Counted from the stretch's first letter, positions 1-8,162 are shown. The stretch: 64,000 nucleotides of DNA from Leptospira andrefontaineae (GCF_004770105.1 NZ_RQEY01000010.1:372001-436000), one strand, 5' to 3'. The notes: a model not told the origin generated them from the sequence alone. Numbers and translations are program-made.

Positions 1-149
1 ATAGAAATGGCAAAATCCCTTTCTTCCGTTTCTATCTTTTTGTCGTACCAGCGGAACTTTAGAACTTCCGACAAGGCGGAATTCACCAGTTCTAACTGGT
101 ATAATGCCATTAATGCAATTTCGCGGGACTTCCTTCTGGAAGAAGACAT
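1..149 (-). CDS. nusB: Transcription antitermination factor NusB (5' part)
   Basis: The reverse strand from 149 reads an ATG frame beginning [18 protein letters not shown] and stays open to the window edge (49 codons). The Arg/Ser-rich start followed by an 'ALxALYQLE' helix is the usual NusB N-terminus. NusB binds boxA RNA with NusE during antitermination of rRNA transcription. It begins 3 bases after the ribH stop codon, and the ribH-nusB order is common in bacteria, so the two are probably co-transcribed. The C-terminal part lies outside the window. Confidence 0.85.
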   Translation of the reverse strand, partial: MSSSRRKSREIALMALYQLELVNSALSEVLKFRWYDKKIETEERDFAIS

Positions 150-152
150 AGA

Positions 153-614
153 TTAGAGAAGTTTGAGGAGATTTGTCATTTCCACCGCAGTTAGAGCCGC
201 CTCGTAACCCTTGTTACCTGCCTTGGTGCCAGCTCTTTCGATGGCTTGCTCAATTGTATCTGTGGTCAAAACTCCAAAAATCACAGGCACACCATGTTGC
301 ACTCCGATAGAACCTACTTTTGCAGATTCTCCAGCAACAAAATCAAAATGAGCGGTAGCTCCTCTGATTACTGCGCCTAAACAAATGATGGAATCGTATT
401 TTTTACTTTGAGCGGCTTTGGATACTACGATCGGAAGTTCATATGCTCCCGGGATCCTTACCACAGTAACATCTTTATCTTCGACTCCTGTCGCATGGAG
501 TCCGTCTAGAGAACCTTTCAAAAGGCTTTCGACTATGAATTCATTAAAACGGGAGACAACAATACAATGTTTTTGTCCCTTTCCGTCCAGCTTGGCTTTC
601 AATTCTTGAGGCAT
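153..614 (-). CDS. ribH: 6,7-dimethyl-8-ribityllumazine synthase
   Basis: Lumazine synthase, the penultimate step of riboflavin synthesis, condensing 5-amino-6-ribitylamino-uracil with 3,4-dihydroxy-2-butanone 4-phosphate. The 153-residue length is typical. Visible family motifs are RFNE (22-25), PGAYELP (55-61), [11 protein letters not shown] (80-90, with the likely catalytic His89) and the GVLTT segment near 114-118. It is followed 3 bases later by nusB on the same strand. A lipoprotein gene diverges 47 bases upstream, so the promoters of both genes must lie in a very short interval. No riboflavin-biosynthesis neighbour or FMN riboswitch is visible here. Confidence 0.96.
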   Translation of the reverse strand: MPQELKAKLDGKGQKHCIVVSRFNEFIVESLLKGSLDGLHATGVEDKDVTVVRIPGAYELPIVVSKAAQSKKYDSIICLGAVIRGATAHFDFVAGESAKVGSIGVQHGVPVIFGVLTTDTIEQAIERAGTKAGNKGYEAALTAVEMTNLLKLL

Positions 615-661
615 CTGTTTCCTGGTTGCTTCTTATATCGAGAAAACACAAGTTACCCTGA

Positions 662-1465
662 GTGGCAACCGGAAAAGAAGCTTCCAAATCCAAATTCTGC
701 ATATTCCTGATCCTATTAGGAGTCCAGGTTTTCACCCTCTCTTCCTGCGAGACCATCCGATCTTTTTGGAAACCGAAAGATGCATTCATAAAAAGTTTAG
801 ATCTACCGGATTGGGTCTTGGAATCCTCTATCAAGCTACGAATCTTTAATGATTCTCCTAATGTAATCAATCCGGAAGACGCAATGCCGGAAGATGATAT
901 CGCGTCCTATGGAAACCAACTTAGAGTATTACTCGCAGTTTCGCCTGCAGCCATGAGAGACATATATGAGATGGCAGGATGTTTGGACGGAAGCGATCTG
1001 ATCAAAGTCCGCGGAAACAAAATGACGGATAGCGGAGAAGATATCTGGTTCGGCATATGCAAGAGCGGAGCCCAAGACGCGATCGTATTCAGAGTATTGG
1101 AAATGGGAAACAACCAACTCTATTACTTATATGAAGAAGAGCTGATCAAAACCTGGGACGAATCCAAGAAGAACGCAAAAACAAATCCCGACAAGTCAAT
1201 GAGACTCGCTACAAAGATCATAGAACATGAGCCTGCTCATCCAGGTGCCAGAAGATTATTAGGAAGTTTATATTTAAAGAATGGATATTGCCCGGGAGCA
1301 GTTCGCAATTATAGGATCTATCTCCGGATACTTCCCCACTCCGCCGAAAAATCTAAAATAGATTCACTACTCAAAAAAAGCTGCGGAGATACTTTGATTC
1401 CTAAAAAACCGGAACCAAAAGAATTTTCGGATGAATTGCCTACGATTGAGGAGTCCGCGCCTTAG
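662..1465 (+). CDS. Lipoprotein with C-terminal TPR-like region
   Basis: A 267-residue protein starting at a GTG codon; no in-frame ATG precedes the signal peptide. Residues 11-29 form a hydrophobic segment ending LSSC, so Cys29 is the probable lipidation site. The remainder is predicted soluble and periplasmic or surface-associated. Residues about 185-250 look like one or two tetratricopeptide helices (pattern ATKIIEHEPAHPGARRLLG). No enzymatic motif is recognised and function is unknown. Its stop codon lies inside the first bases of the left inverted repeat that frames the next gene, so the 3' end may have been set by insertion of that element. Confidence 0.75.
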   Translation: MATGKEASKSKFCIFLILLGVQVFTLSSCETIRSFWKPKDAFIKSLDLPDWVLESSIKLRIFNDSPNVINPEDAMPEDDIASYGNQLRVLLAVSPAAMRDIYEMAGCLDGSDLIKVRGNKMTDSGEDIWFGICKSGAQDAIVFRVLEMGNNQLYYLYEEELIKTWDESKKNAKTNPDKSMRLATKIIEHEPAHPGARRLLGSLYLKNGYCPGAVRNYRIYLRILPHSAEKSKIDSLLKKSCGDTLIPKKPEPKEFSDELPTIEESAP

Positions 1466-1531
1466 AGACACAGAGTTTAGGAGAGTCGCCGAGTTTTTTT
1501 CACACAGAGGCGCAGAGACTCAGAGGTTTTT
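1463..1531 (+). repeat. Left arm of inverted repeat framing the GxxExxY gene
   Basis: About 69 bases of purine-rich sequence of the type 'agagacacagag', a T7 run, then 'cacacagaggcgcagag' and 'actcagaggttttt'. The reverse complement of 2004-2079 shows the same blocks in the same order (tgagacactgagg, agagactcagagg, T6, cacacagagacaca, agtcacagaggg). The arms are imperfect but clearly related. The stop codon TAG of the preceding lipoprotein gene is bases 1463-1465. Confidence 0.8.
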
Positions 1532-1630
1532 GTAAAAGCAAAATTGGTATTAAATTTGATGCCTGTGTTTTTTTAAATAAAGTACGTTCGTTTTTTATCT
1601 TGCGGGACCTGCAATCTTCGAGGTCTCAAC

Positions 1631-2005
1631 ATGATAGAAACTAATCAAATAACCAAAGAAATCATTGATTCAGCAATCAAAGTTCATAAGAAAATTGGAC
1701 CAGGATTACTTGAATCAGTTTATGAAACGATACTAATGCAAGAGCTTCGGGATCGGCAACTGAAAGTCGTAAGTCAAAAATATATTTCGTTCGAATACGA
1801 AGGTCACATATTTAAGAATGCATTTAAAATCGATATGCTGGTCGAGGAAGCAATAATAGTTGAAATCAAATCGCTCGAAAAAACCTTACCGGTTCATTCC
1901 AAACAAGTTCTGACTTATCTCAAACTAATGAATTTACCCGTCGGGTTATTATTAAATTTTGGGGCTGTTCTGATGAAAGATGGGATAATAAGAGTGGCTA
2001 ATTAA
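1631..2005 (+). CDS. GxxExxY family protein (PD-(D/E)XK nuclease-like)
   Basis: A 124-residue protein with the family-defining motif GLLESVY at 25-31. The core resembles a PD-(D/E)XK nuclease fold: Asp68 in the 'KIDML' strand, Glu78-x-Lys80 in 'VEIKS', and a downstream QxxxY-type motif (Gln92, Tyr96). GxxExxY proteins (TIGR04256) are short, widespread, often present in many paralogous copies per genome, and have no established function. The gene stands alone between long imperfect inverted repeats (1463-1531 and 2004-2079) and between two convergent genes, which suggests it travels as a small cassette. Nuclease activity is inferred from fold motifs only. Confidence 0.85.
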   Translation: MIETNQITKEIIDSAIKVHKKIGPGLLESVYETILMQELRDRQLKVVSQKYISFEYEGHIFKNAFKIDMLVEEAIIVEIKSLEKTLPVHSKQVLTYLKLMNLPVGLLLNFGAVLMKDGIIRVAN

Positions 2006-2079
2006 AAACCACACCCCCTCTGTGACTTTGTGTCTCTGTGTGAAAAAACCTCTGAGTCTCTTATTTCCTCAGTGTCTCA
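2004..2079 (-). repeat. Right arm of inverted repeat framing the GxxExxY gene
   Basis: Reverse complement of the left arm pattern: on the plus strand it reads 'ctctgtgactttgtgtc', 'tctgtgtgaaaaaacc', 'tctgagtctc' and 'cctcagtgtctca'. The outermost three bases (2077-2079) are the stop codon of the small reverse-strand frame that follows, mirroring the left arm, which contains the stop of the lipoprotein gene. Confidence 0.8.
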
Positions 2080-2244
2080 ATCTTTAACTCTCAAAACAAG
2101 AGTGATCTTGCCGTCCGCTTTTTCCACTACTTCGAAACCTTCTTCCCTAAGAGTTTTTTTGATCCGATAAAAGCCTAGGTTCACGACTTTAGGTGGGTCG
2201 GATTTGCGGGAAGAAGAAGGGAAATGTTTCGCAGAAGCATCCAT
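2077..2244 (-). CDS. Small hypothetical protein (55 aa)
   Basis: A short frame on the reverse strand starting MDASAKHFPSSSRKSD and continuing into VNLGFYRIKKTLREEGFEVV. It fills an otherwise empty interval and has an amphipathic, protein-like composition. It ends with TGA at 2079-2077, exactly at the outer edge of the right inverted repeat. It could be a complete small protein or a gene whose 3' end was replaced by the repeat. No family is recognised and no strong Shine-Dalgarno is visible. Confidence 0.5.
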   Translation of the reverse strand: MDASAKHFPSSSRKSDPPKVVNLGFYRIKKTLREEGFEVVEKADGKITLVLRVKD

Positions 2245-2320
2245 CACTATTTAGTTTCGGCTCCGAGAAGGTCCGTCTTGACCTTGACAGAAAGAAAACC
2301 TTTTCCTAAATGAGAAAGAG

Positions 2321-2899
2321 ATGAGGCGATTTCTTGCTCTCGTATTATTTTTAATCCTATTGGCCTTAGGGGGCTTAGCCTTTTATTTTCAGGAATGGTT
2401 TGATTCTCCCGGATTTCGCTGGGTCGTTTCCAAATTTTCCTTTTGGGTCTTTCTGTCGGTTCTATTACTTTCCGGCTTGGCGATGCTTCGGATTTTCAGA
2501 AGGGCCAAGAAGGCAATTCATACCCAAAGACAGGCCATCGAAAAACATTTAAGTGGAATTCTAGAAGAACTTGTCCAGGACTCCCAGGCATTAAGTGAAT
2601 TCCTAAAGATAGACCTTCCTCAAATGGAAGAACGTATCAAAATTTCCAAAGACAAACTTCCTAAAGAAATCTATTCTTCGTATACGGCAAATTGGACCAA
2701 GATCAGAACGGATGCAGAGGCTTCTCTTAGAGATCTGGAAACTCTTCCTTTAGAGCCGGAATTCGTAGAACAAAAAAATCACGCTGTCTTGGAATATAAA
2801 GATCTTCTAAACAAACATACTAAAGCAAAATCCATTTTAGAAAGAGTCAGATCGGACCTTTCACTATTAAAAGAAAAACTAACGGAGAAAGGATGTTGA
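2321..2899 (+). CDS. Membrane-anchored coiled-coil protein, hypothetical
   Basis: A 192-residue protein with two hydrophobic segments (about 5-24 and 41-58), followed by a long charged helical region (about 60-190) likely to form a coiled coil. It would be anchored in the inner membrane with a long helical domain. A GAGAAAG-type ribosome site precedes the ATG. Its stop codon overlaps the start of the following amidase gene (ATGTTGA), indicating translational coupling and perhaps a shared role at the cell wall. No named family is recognised. Confidence 0.7.
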   Translation: MRRFLALVLFLILLALGGLAFYFQEWFDSPGFRWVVSKFSFWVFLSVLLLSGLAMLRIFRRAKKAIHTQRQAIEKHLSGILEELVQDSQALSEFLKIDLPQMEERIKISKDKLPKEIYSSYTANWTKIRTDAEASLRDLETLPLEPEFVEQKNHAVLEYKDLLNKHTKAKSILERVRSDLSLLKEKLTEKGC

Positions 2900-4227
2900 G
2901 AACTATCCTTATCATATTCACTGCCTGTATTATATCCACTTGCACTTCTATCCCGGAGACAAACTTTTCTATCGCAGAGCTTGCTTCTCCCATTCATCCA
3001 CTTTCTCAATTATTGCCTAAGGATAAAAGTATCCCTTCTCTCTCCATACTTCGCAAAAAAACAAAAGTGAGCGGAATATTACTCCATCACACCAAGGGGC
3101 TTTCCAGCGAAGAATATATTACAAAAAGTGCAAATTCCGGATGGTTAGTACATTATATCGTAGATAAAAAAGGTAAGATTTACGGGGTAGAAGATCCGGG
3201 AACCTCTCTCATCAAGGCCGCACCAAAAATGGATGCAAGTATGATCCATATTTCTTGGGAAGGAGATAAGGAAGATATACTCAAACGTCCCGCCCAGAAA
3301 AAATCCGTACTTTATGCGATCGCAAAAACTTCCCAAGAATTCGGAATACCGGTCACAAATTTTGATGTGGGCGGCCGTTCCGGAATATTCACACATAGCC
3401 AAGCCAAAAAGAAATTCGGCGGATTCTTGAATGGAAGCGATTGCGGAAATGAGAATGTTCTAAAAGCGCTTCTCGAAGAATTAAAAGGCTCCTACTTTTC
3501 CGAAATGGAATGGAAGGACAGATATGGAGAATGGGTTCTCAGAAAAGAAAAACCTTTCGTAGGACAAAACGGAGAAGTCAAAGATCCTAGTTATGATAAA
3601 GGTAGATCCGTCACTCCTACTCCTAAAGCAGAACTGGATAGTATCGAAAAAACTGCAGACGGACTTCTTCTTGAAGAAAAAAGACTTAAATACAATTATA
3701 GAGGAGCGATCACTGCTGATTGTGTAGTATTACACTTCACTGCGATCAATGATTATGACGGAACTCTAAGAGTATTAGAGAAACGGAATTTAGCTGCCAC
3801 ATTCCTTGCAGATAAGGATGGAAAAATCTACCAATTGCTGGACTCTCCTCTCCATATGGCCGCCGCCGCTACCGGCACAAATCGAAATTGTTTCCAAATA
3901 GAGATCGTAGGCAAGGACACCGAGATGTTACTTGCAAATCCTGCACAAACTGCCGCGGTTTCAAAACTTGTATATGAGCTTTGTCAAAAATACCAGATCC
4001 CTTTGAATAACGAAAGGATAGAATCCTTGAAAGGTGTATTCTCCCATACTCAGGCTAAGAAAAAATGGGGCGGGTCTATCTTTTTGGATGCTCAGGACTT
4101 CGATCCAGGCGAACCATATATGAAAAAAGTAATAGAGACCCTAGGCGGGACCTATTATTCGGAAAAAGATTGGTATGATAGACATGGAGAAGAATGGATA
4201 CTTCTCTTTACCGATTTTCAGCCTTAA
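2893..4227 (+). CDS. Two-domain N-acetylmuramoyl-L-alanine amidase lipoprotein
   Basis: A 444-residue lipoprotein (lipobox IISTC, Cys17) with two tandem Amidase_2/PGRP-like domains, about residues 58-200 and 265-430. Each has an early zinc-ligand His (LLHHT, His65/66; VLHFT, His281) and a late one in nearly identical contexts (FTHSQAKKKFGG, His168; FSHTQAKKKWGG, His385). The second domain also has the family Glu (Glu337 in QIEIVG) and a DPG motif (Asp404). In the first domain the position matching Glu337 reads HISWEG, with Ser in place of Glu, and no DPG is present, so it may bind rather than cleave. Predicted to cleave the stem peptide from muramic acid in the periplasm. It overlaps the upstream coiled-coil gene by 7 bases, and its 3' end overlaps the convergent regulator by 20 bases. 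Confidence 0.85.
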   Translation: MLRTILIIFTACIISTCTSIPETNFSIAELASPIHPLSQLLPKDKSIPSLSILRKKTKVSGILLHHTKGLSSEEYITKSANSGWLVHYIVDKKGKIYGVEDPGTSLIKAAPKMDASMIHISWEGDKEDILKRPAQKKSVLYAIAKTSQEFGIPVTNFDVGGRSGIFTHSQAKKKFGGFLNGSDCGNENVLKALLEELKGSYFSEMEWKDRYGEWVLRKEKPFVGQNGEVKDPSYDKGRSVTPTPKAELDSIEKTADGLLLEEKRLKYNYRGAITADCVVLHFTAINDYDGTLRVLEKRNLAATFLADKDGKIYQLLDSPLHMAAAATGTNRNCFQIEIVGKDTEMLLANPAQTAAVSKLVYELCQKYQIPLNNERIESLKGVFSHTQAKKKWGGSIFLDAQDFDPGEPYMKKVIETLGGTYYSEKDWYDRHGEEWILLFTDFQP

Positions 4228-5428
4228 TCGGGCGATTTTTCACAGAAATTCTATCAGAATCTCCGAGTTCCACCATACCTCCAAGGCCTTTTCCCAGAGG
4301 AGGAACTCCGGTGCGGGCTGTATGTAATTTCTGTTTTTCAGGAATATCCGACTTCTTCTGACGAAGTTGTGTAGGAGTTTTGCCTGTTACCTTTCTGAAT
4401 GCATCATTAAAAGAAGATTTAGAATTGAATCCTACAAAATAGCAGATGGAAAGAATATCCTGATCTAATTTTTCTTCCAGAAGTTTGACTGCTTCTTCTA
4501 TCCTAAATCCGTTAATATAGTTATGAAATCCGGTCTGCAAATGTTCATTTAGAAATTCAGTCAACTGATATGGTTTGATACCCAAGTCTTCTGATAAAGA
4601 ATGAAGAGTAAGCTCAGGATCCCGATACAGTTTATCTTCTCTCATTAATTCTTGGATCCTAAGTTCTAATAAGTTCAGATCCAAACCGATCAGAAGGGAT
4701 TTTTCATATTTTTTCTTTCTTACCTCTCTAGTTAAAGGAGCAAAAAAGTCCGGATATCTAGAAGGAGCCAAGAATAGAAGTGTTACTATCCCAGTCACAA
4801 GAAGCCCACCCACTCTAAACAAAATATCCAGACCGAACATGAATCCAAAAACCAAGGAATACATTGCAAATACTGTGATTGTTGCTAAAATAAAAATGAA
4901 TCTTATTTGGGATTTTAACTCCGGAATAGAAATCACTGTTAATAACATTCTATATCTAAATCCGAAGTAAGTGGTAGTGAGTGCGGTTGTTAGAAAAAAT
5001 CCCCAAGAAAGATAATGTTTATATCTAATATTTCTAAAATCTCCTAGGTCTGAGATGATCGAATCCCAAGGCCTTCCGAAAAAAAGTAACTCTCCTAAGA
5101 AAAAAAGTCCAGGCACAAGAAAGTGAAGTCGAATGTCCCTATACAACGTCTGGTTTGGGTATATCAAAGAATGTGTATATAGCAAAGATAAGGGCCCGAT
5201 AGCCGAAAAAGAAGTGAGCAATAAGAAGATTGCATGTGGATAAACACGATCAATTTCCAAAACCACATTTGCAACTGTGAATAGTATGATCCCCAACGAA
5301 AGAAACAGAAGTGCTCCAATCCTGTCTTCTCTGCGTTTTATAGGTGGAATTAACTTTTGGACCACCAATAAAAAGGAAAGGCCACTTCCGAAGTAGAATA
5401 AAGGAGTTACCACTTCGGGATTTAACAT
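4208..5428 (-). CDS. Membrane-bound AraC-family transcriptional regulator
   Basis: The N-terminal half contains about seven hydrophobic segments and the C-terminal part an AraC/XylS double helix-turn-helix, with recognisable 'TLHSLSEDLGIKPYQLTEFL' and 'ILSICYFVGFNSKSSFNDAF' segments and the family signature 'FRKVTGKTPTQLR'. This 7TM-AraC architecture is common in Leptospira and implies a DNA-binding protein tethered to the inner membrane. I place the start at the ATG at 5428 (406 aa) because a TTGACA-16-TAATAT promoter lies just upstream and would initiate at that ATG; a longer frame back to 5506 exists. The C-terminus runs 20 bases into the convergent amidase gene. Target genes are unknown; the divergent cytochrome gene is one candidate. 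Confidence 0.85.
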   Translation of the reverse strand: MLNPEVVTPLFYFGSGLSFLLVVQKLIPPIKRREDRIGALLFLSLGIILFTVANVVLEIDRVYPHAIFLLLTSFSAIGPLSLLYTHSLIYPNQTLYRDIRLHFLVPGLFFLGELLFFGRPWDSIISDLGDFRNIRYKHYLSWGFFLTTALTTTYFGFRYRMLLTVISIPELKSQIRFIFILATITVFAMYSLVFGFMFGLDILFRVGGLLVTGIVTLLFLAPSRYPDFFAPLTREVRKKKYEKSLLIGLDLNLLELRIQELMREDKLYRDPELTLHSLSEDLGIKPYQLTEFLNEHLQTGFHNYINGFRIEEAVKLLEEKLDQDILSICYFVGFNSKSSFNDAFRKVTGKTPTQLRQKKSDIPEKQKLHTARTGVPPLGKGLGGMVELGDSDRISVKNRPIKAENR

Positions 5429-5435
5429 AGGCGGT

Positions 5436-5463
5436 ATATTAAGAAAATACCAAGGCTTGTCAA
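5436..5463 (-). promoter_or_regulatory. Sigma70-type promoter of the AraC-like gene
   Basis: On the reverse strand TTGACA (5463-5458) and TAATAT (5441-5436) are separated by 16 bases. A start 7 bases after the -10 element falls at about 5428, the proposed initiation codon, so the transcript would be leaderless. Assigned by motif only. Confidence 0.5.
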
Positions 5464-5638
5464 GTGTTCTCATCCAAATCAATGAAGAGAACGATTTGAG
5501 ATCCAATAAAATAAGTGAAAAATTTTTATTTCGAACACTTGCATTTTTCTTAATTCTAAAGAATCAAATCCACTCTTCCCTTATATTTTACTTATTTTCT
5601 AAATGATGATTTTTGCACAACTGTTCGAATAATGAAAC

Positions 5639-5650
5639 TCGAACGTTCGA
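5639..5650. promoter_or_regulatory. Palindrome TCGAACGTTCGA in a divergent promoter region
   Basis: A perfect 12-base palindrome, with further TTCGAA cores at about 5530-5535 and 5624-5629, all in the interval between the AraC-like gene and the di-haem lipoprotein. The repeated core suggests an operator, but the cognate regulator is not identified. Confidence 0.35.
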
Positions 5651-5746
5651 ATTCCGTGGCTCGGACGACCCAATTTTTATTATGGTGTATTCTTCTCCGC
5701 CAGAACTGATCCGGGATTTTCATATTCCGGACTAGGGAGCGGAAAA

Positions 5747-8056
5747 ATGGAAATGCAAAGAATACGTGCCGCAAAACGTTATTTGCGGTACGCCTTGTTA
5801 GGGATGGCTGTATTGGCTGCGGGTTGCCCCGTAGGAATTTTTACGGAGTTCCCAAACCAAGAAGAAGTATGTAAATTCGATCCGATCCGAGAAGGAATTC
5901 GCGCAGTGTCCGCATCTTCTTTCCCGGAGCCGGTATTACAATCGGTGCTGGTAAATGGAAATCTTGTATGGCAGACAGTAACGGATGGGCCGGCGTACCC
6001 AACTCCTTCTTTCAGCCCTGGCCAAACCATCACACTCAGAGGAACAGGCTTCGGATCTGGACCTGAAATCGACTTTTCTAAAATTATGATCGGTAATACC
6101 AGAATTCTGGAAACCGATTTGAGAATGTTCGAACAAAGATTGGACATCACCAAACAGGTGAACTTCGAAGTGGACGAACCTTTGGATAGTTGGAGCAAGT
6201 ATATTCTTGCTTGGACCGATACCCAAATCCAATTCAAGGTTCCTGAACACACAACTTCAGGGCCTCTTATTGTTCAGATCCAAAAAAGGGTCGGATATAA
6301 CGATTCTTTACTTCATCCTGGACAACCGCATAACGTCATTGATGCGCAAACTCGACGAGTTACTGACGAAGATTTCAAACATAAATGCGATGTTGTTTCT
6401 ATCTTAAGTGATGCGAAGGGAACAGTTCCTCTACAAGTAAATGTGAACAACCCTGGCTTCTCTTCCATAATAGCACTTGGGGAAAAGATTTTCTGGTCTT
6501 ACGACTTCAATATCGGAGTAGCTCACGCGATCCGAAATTTGGATTGGAAGAAAATTTTTGCGTACCAAGCAAAAGATCCTGTTACAGGATACACTGCAGA
6601 TCCACTTCTTCTGTTCGGTGCTTACCAAACAGTTTCAGGCCAAGTTCCTTCTGCAGCAATCGATACAGTTTACTTCGATCGTTATCCTCAACCCACTCCA
6701 ATTCCCGGACTTTTAGGTGGAGACCAGAAATTTAAAGGGAACACTAAGAATAGTGGCTGGGCAGGCTATAGATATGCAGAAGCATCCCATCCATACACTG
6801 GCAACGGAGAATGGATCGGATTTAACTGCGCTTCCTGCCACGGATACAAGATCACTTATGAAGCTTCTCCTGGAAACACTGTAACTAAAGTAATTCCCGG
6901 ACTTCCTAACCCTAAATGGTCTATGAAATGGTCTCTATTGGGAGATTTTAAAGGAATCAAAGAAAGTGAGCCAGGACCAAGTTTTGATTCTTCCGCCAAA
7001 GATGTGGATAAAACAATGTTGATCTACGTTATGCCTCAAGGAGCCGGTGAACACTCTTTGATCCGTATTAAAGGAGAAGGTAGCGAAACTGATAACGATT
7101 ACGAGTTCTCTCCAATCGCAATTCCGAACGTAACCAACTATATGGGAGTTAGAAGATCTCTTTCTCATACTGAATCTTATGTAGGATTTGAAGGTTCTTA
7201 TATCCATTCGGAAGAACCTGATGGTGCTACCGGTGCAATGTATGCGAAAGAACTGCAAGCTCTGACTGCTTATATGACTAAGCTTGACCAAAATGATAAA
7301 GCCCTCAGACAAGTCGGAATGTATCGTTGGTTAAAATCCAAAGGTAAACTAATCGCTCAAGCAGGCGCAGATTCAGGAGAAGGTGCATTCGTCCAAGCCG
7401 GATGGGAAAACCAACCTGGTATTGCTGCTGCAGTTGCAAGAGGAAAGGCGACCTTCCAAAGAGATTGTGGATCTTGTCATAATGATAAGGTGGGTTTGAA
7501 CTCTAATGAGAAGATGTTCAAGATAAACGAAGTGGGAAGATTTTTCGCACCAACCATCTATCACAAACAACAACAATCAGTTCGTGCAACTTTCTTGAGA
7601 GACATGTATTGGGTACAACATAGAGGTTTATTGAGTGACGGTCACGTTCGTAACTTAGAAGACCTTGTCAATCCTGCTCGATGCACGGAAGGATCCGCTC
7701 TTTACAACCAGTATTATACTCTGCATGCACCTGTATCTCCTGCTTTGGGAGGGCCGGATCATCCGGAGCCTTATCCTCCACAAAACAGAAAGTCAGACGT
7801 GTTCAGAGCATTCAAATCTCCTAATAACGATGTCGGAACGAAAAGAAACAGATTCATCGAAAGACATAAGTATTTCGTAACTGTTCCTTGGGATCCGGAT
7901 TGGTACTATTGGGATTACCAGAAGATGAGAAGAGAATACGGTGTTCAAGAGTTGGGAACTGCCCAACCTATCGGAATGCCTGCGGCTCCTCACCCATGGT
8001 GTTCTGCCTCGGCGACCGAGGTGGATGATCTAGTGGAGTATATCCTCACTCTCTAA
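5747..8056 (+). CDS. Di-haem c-type cytochrome lipoprotein with IPT/TIG-like domain
   Basis: A 769-residue exported protein: a basic N-terminus, a hydrophobic segment and lipobox AAGC (Cys27). Residues about 85-190 resemble an IPT/TIG immunoglobulin-like domain ('FSPGQTITLRGTGFG'). Two covalent haem sites are visible, CASCH at 361-365 and CGSCH at 574-578, the second followed by a region with 'RGLLSDGHVRNLEDLVNP', as in peroxidase/MauG-like di-haem proteins. A GGAG ribosome site precedes the ATG. It would act in the periplasm or at the outer membrane as a redox enzyme or electron carrier. Other two-haem families of similar size, including rubber oxygenase-like proteins, cannot be excluded. 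It ends at two strong hairpins before dps. Confidence 0.8.
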   Translation: MEMQRIRAAKRYLRYALLGMAVLAAGCPVGIFTEFPNQEEVCKFDPIREGIRAVSASSFPEPVLQSVLVNGNLVWQTVTDGPAYPTPSFSPGQTITLRGTGFGSGPEIDFSKIMIGNTRILETDLRMFEQRLDITKQVNFEVDEPLDSWSKYILAWTDTQIQFKVPEHTTSGPLIVQIQKRVGYNDSLLHPGQPHNVIDAQTRRVTDEDFKHKCDVVSILSDAKGTVPLQVNVNNPGFSSIIALGEKIFWSYDFNIGVAHAIRNLDWKKIFAYQAKDPVTGYTADPLLLFGAYQTVSGQVPSAAIDTVYFDRYPQPTPIPGLLGGDQKFKGNTKNSGWAGYRYAEASHPYTGNGEWIGFNCASCHGYKITYEASPGNTVTKVIPGLPNPKWSMKWSLLGDFKGIKESEPGPSFDSSAKDVDKTMLIYVMPQGAGEHSLIRIKGEGSETDNDYEFSPIAIPNVTNYMGVRRSLSHTESYVGFEGSYIHSEEPDGATGAMYAKELQALTAYMTKLDQNDKALRQVGMYRWLKSKGKLIAQAGADSGEGAFVQAGWENQPGIAAAVARGKATFQRDCGSCHNDKVGLNSNEKMFKINEVGRFFAPTIYHKQQQSVRATFLRDMYWVQHRGLLSDGHVRNLEDLVNPARCTEGSALYNQYYTLHAPVSPALGGPDHPEPYPPQNRKSDVFRAFKSPNNDVGTKRNRFIERHKYFVTVPWDPDWYYWDYQKMRREYGVQELGTAQPIGMPAAPHPWCSASATEVDDLVEYILTL

Positions 8057-8066
8057 CTCTCTACAG

Positions 8067-8106
8067 CCCGGGGAGAAAGATCAAATACCAGATCGATCTC
8101 TCCGGG
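8067..8106 (+). terminator. Hairpin downstream of the di-haem lipoprotein gene
   Basis: CCC..GGAGA..GATC pairs with GATC..TCTCC.GGG, followed by TTCTTATTT, beginning 10 bases after the stop codon. The GC-rich stem and T-rich tail fit an intrinsic terminator. Confidence 0.6.
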
Positions 8107-8111
8107 TTCTT

Positions 8112-8135
8112 ATTTCGGGGAATTCTCCCCGAAAT
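8112..8135. terminator. Bidirectional terminator between convergent genes
   Basis: A perfect 10-base stem ATTTCGGGGA / TCCCCGAAAT with a 4-base ATTC loop, placed between the 3' ends of the cytochrome gene (plus) and dps (minus). The A/T-rich flanks allow termination in both directions. Confidence 0.7.
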
Positions 8136-8162
8136 ATTTGATTTTCAGAATATTCTAAAATT

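Noticed and set aside
544..870. 108-codon minus-strand frame
   Set aside because: Overlaps both the ribH start and the lipoprotein signal peptide in other frames; no motif.
1463..2079. CRISPR-like or tandem array interpretation of the repeated 'cacagag' blocks
   Set aside because: The blocks are in opposite orientation on either side of one gene and lack regular spacers.
5779..6252. 157-codon minus-strand frame
   Set aside because: Antisense to the signal peptide and IPT-like domain of the di-haem lipoprotein, which has a ribosome site and lipobox.
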